Source: Moringa oleifera (lineage: Eukaryota; Streptophyta; Magnoliopsida; Brassicales; Moringaceae). Taken from it: a stretch of DNA of 64,000 nucleotides. A program made the translations under genes and the position numbers. Under the pieces are notes generated by a model that saw only the letters and a program-made list of their open reading frames with translations, was not told the origin of the DNA and ran no database searches. This document shows positions 61,836 through 64,000 of the stretch, piece by piece. The stretch spans positions 1,736,001-1,800,000 of the forward strand of contig JAJFZO010000889.1 in NCBI GenBank assembly GCA_021397835.1, given 5' to 3'. Position 1 is the stretch's first letter, and every line of letters begins with the position of its first letter.

Positions 61836-63089
61836 ATGGCGATTTCTCTGCGCATAACTATGCTCTTTCTTCTCCTTTCATTTTTCCTGTTTCGCATCGT
61901 GCAAGCTACTACCACTGGAGGACTCCAAACAAATTTAACCACATCTCCATCGCCACCGCCACCACCCTTCACTTCATCCCCACCGCCACCACCACCACCT
62001 CTATCTGCTCAAGATATCCATGACTTCATTTTCTCGCATAAAGCTCTTCTCACCCCGATCCTATCTCATCTTGGCTACCATGATCTTGCAGTAGCTGCAC
62101 ATTCCCTCTCCTCCGATTCTTCCACTCCCACCACCGCCTGGTCTGGCCCATTCACTCTCTTCGCACCCTCGGATTCCTCTGTCCGTACATGCTATTCTTG
62201 CTCGGTACCTTCTCTTCTGCGAGAACACATGGTTCCTGGCCTCTTCACCGTTGACTATCTCCGCAGGCTTGCCTTCGGTACCAAGATTGAAACCCTAAGC
62301 CCCGCCCGTTGTATCACCGTCACCTTATCCAAGAACAACGGTACTACCTCCAATGTTTTCATCGGAGGTGTACCAATCACTCATCCCGATCTTTTCAACA
62401 ACGGTCTCATCGTTATCCATGGAATTCAAGGCTACATCTCTCCTCTCTCTCCGTTTTCCTGCGACGTCCAGAGGATGAGTTCTCTGTCCTTCCCGATCCA
62501 GCAGGATCGCTCTCAACAGATCCATTCCCAACCTAGCATCACCCGAGTCATGCTAAGAGATGCTATTCTCCGGCTCCGCAACAACGGATTTACCATGCTC
62601 TCTCTCGCGATGAAGGTGAAGTACGCGGAGCTCGTGACTCTAAGTAACATGACCATTTTCGCTCTCGATGACGTCTCCATCTTCTCCGGTTCTCACTCTT
62701 ACCTCGGGAACGTCAGGTTCCATATCGTTCCCAACCGCTACTTGACGATGGCAGATCTGGAGAGGTTTCCTGTGGGGACCACGCTGCCAACATTGGAGAG
62801 AGGCCAGGATCTTGTAGTGACGACCGGAGGGGGAGGGTTTGAGGCTGCGCCAGTCAGGATCAACTACGTAAGGGTGAAGGTCCCTGATGTGATGCGCAAT
62901 CTCAAGATTGTGGTGCACAGTGTCTTCTTGCCGTTTCCGCACATCCATCCTGTGACTGCTGCATACGAGGGGACATTCACAGACCCGAGATCAGATGGTG
63001 GAGACCATGCTGCTGCTGATCGGATGTTAGAAGAGGATTGCTCGTCTCTCGAAGATCACAGCGGTTCCTGGTGCGGTCCCAATGTCTAA
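61836..63089 (+). CDS. Fasciclin-like arabinogalactan protein without GPI signal (FLA19/20/21-like)
   Basis: Single exon, 417 aa. The signal peptide covers residues 1-24 (MAISLRITMLFLLLSFFLFR...). A Pro-rich extensin/AGP-like stretch follows (about 36-57, runs of five and seven prolines between Ser/Thr). Two FAS1 domains come next: about 58-205, with GPFTLFAPSDSSV and NGLIVIHGIQGYI, and about 230-365, with MTIFALDDVSIF, VRFHIVPNRYL and LKIVVHSVFLPFP. FAS1 domains mediate adhesion in the cell wall. The C-terminus (LEEDCSSLEDHSGSWCGPNV) is hydrophilic, so no GPI anchor is expected, unlike FLA groups A and B. This fits the small group with FLA19-21. The start is the ATG beginning the signal peptide. 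Confidence 0.92.
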   Translation: MAISLRITMLFLLLSFFLFRIVQATTTGGLQTNLTTSPSPPPPPFTSSPPPPPPPLSAQDIHDFIFSHKALLTPILSHLGYHDLAVAAHSLSSDSSTPTTAWSGPFTLFAPSDSSVRTCYSCSVPSLLREHMVPGLFTVDYLRRLAFGTKIETLSPARCITVTLSKNNGTTSNVFIGGVPITHPDLFNNGLIVIHGIQGYISPLSPFSCDVQRMSSLSFPIQQDRSQQIHSQPSITRVMLRDAILRLRNNGFTMLSLAMKVKYAELVTLSNMTIFALDDVSIFSGSHSYLGNVRFHIVPNRYLTMADLERFPVGTTLPTLERGQDLVVTTGGGGFEAAPVRINYVRVKVPDVMRNLKIVVHSVFLPFPHIHPVTAAYEGTFTDPRSDGGDHAAADRMLEEDCSSLEDHSGSWCGPNV

Positions 63090-64000
63090 TGTCAAATCGA
63101 AGGTGGAGGTTAATGATCACCACGGCCTGCAGTTCTCCGTAGCTGATGTTTCTTAGGTGATGCTTTCCAATCTTCTGGCTTGATGATGCGATAATGTGTC
63201 CAGAAACATGTAGGTCGTTCTTGGCAGTAGTCTCATTTTCAGTATTTGTTCAGTCAAAGCTTTCCGTAGCCTTTGATCACTAGGCTTTGCTCCGTCAAAG
63301 CGTTCTTAGCTCTTGATCAGTAGACTTCATTGCAGACCAAATTTCCAATCACCAAAAGAGTCAGTCCTTTGATTTGTTGTGGCAATTGAGAGGGTGCAGC
63401 TTTGTCGGCATGTAATGTAAGACTATTCTAGGTGGAATCATCTCTGTAATCTGACTTCTTGTGCTCTTCCTGTGCATCTGATTTGGAATAAATGCTACTC
63501 TCCACATTCCTGGAGATCTGTCTACGTCCACATGTGTGGTAATTACTATCTGCTCCAACTATTTCTTTCCAAGTTTTCTGCGTAGTCCAAATTCCTACTC
63601 GTCGTGTTAGATGGAATTGCAAAATGCAGGCCCAGGATTCGGCCTACCTGAGTAGCTAATTTTGAGCTGACACAATAGTTTTGGTTTCATATATATTTTT
63701 TTAATACATAATTTAAATCAGATCAAAATTATTATAAATAATTTTAATCTTCAATGATAATTAAAATTATTTTAAATGTGATTAAATTATAATTTATAAA
63801 AAATTTGAATTAAAATCGAAACCGATCATTCAAAATTGATGATGATTCCGATTTAATACTTAATTAAATTAATTAAAAATATATAAAATAATTTAATTTA
63901 ATATAAAATAATTTAATTATATATATAGTAATAAAATAATCACTTTATTTTTATTAAATATAAAAATAAAATCAACTTATTTTGAATCAAGTTAAATTGC
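63090..64000. other. 3' flank of the FLA gene and AT-rich spacer
   Basis: Bases 63090-63660 are probably 3' UTR and flank with balanced composition. Around 63255-63335 a short imperfect duplication is visible (GTCAAAGCTTTCCGTAGC / GTCAAAGCGTTCTTAGC, each followed by TTGATCACTAG or TTGATCAGTAG). The last 330 bases are AT-rich with no gene. Confidence 0.5.

Overview
The window is nuclear DNA of a flowering plant, almost certainly a eudicot. It has AT-rich intergenic sequence, GT-AG introns, CT-rich 5' leaders and plant-specific families (VQ protein, fasciclin-like arabinogalactan protein, seed-type succinate dehydrogenase iron-sulfur subunit, TTL-like TPR protein). No prokaryotic, organellar or viral block is visible. 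Large introns and long AT-rich spacers suggest a medium-sized, probably woody-dicot genome, but I cannot name the species.

Layout: 1.5-4.6 kb, TPR protein of the TTL type without the thioredoxin end (minus). 7.2-12.8 kb, HCC2, a SCO1-like cytochrome c oxidase assembly relative without copper cysteines (minus). 16.5-17.9 kb, SDH2-3-type complex II subunit (minus). 21.2-25.6 kb, a complete PIF/Harbinger transposon with two divergent genes. 30.9-32.4 kb, VQ-motif protein (plus). 41.0-43.6 kb, major facilitator transporter (plus). 46.6-47.9 kb, unrecognised multi-pass membrane protein with a sequon-rich ectodomain (plus). 51.6-52.7 kb, internally deleted copy of the same Harbinger family. 55.6-60.5 kb, ARM/TPR-like protein (plus). 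61.8-63.1 kb, fasciclin-like arabinogalactan protein (plus). The rest is AT-rich spacer.

The host genes form no operon. From memory, the TPR/SDH2-3/VQ set and the transporter/ARM-TPR pair resemble two duplicated blocks of Arabidopsis chromosome 5 (around At5g65160-At5g65170 and At5g10090-At5g10200), so this looks like an older, less fractionated version of that segment. HCC2 and SDH2-3 are both mitochondrial respiratory-chain genes, but they seem to be neighbours by descent rather than a functional unit.

The most interesting structures are in the Harbinger family. Five 113-bp tandem repeats carrying paired AACGG motifs sit exactly between the two divergent transposon genes. The left end holds nested palindromes. 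The transposase reading frame has an in-frame TAG near its start. The short copy carries templated filler at its deletion junction. Other notable points are an HCC2 intron whose in-frame acceptor reads GG instead of AG next to a perfect 35-bp duplication, an RY/ABRE cluster upstream of SDH2-3, and a long foldback at 34.25-34.46 kb.
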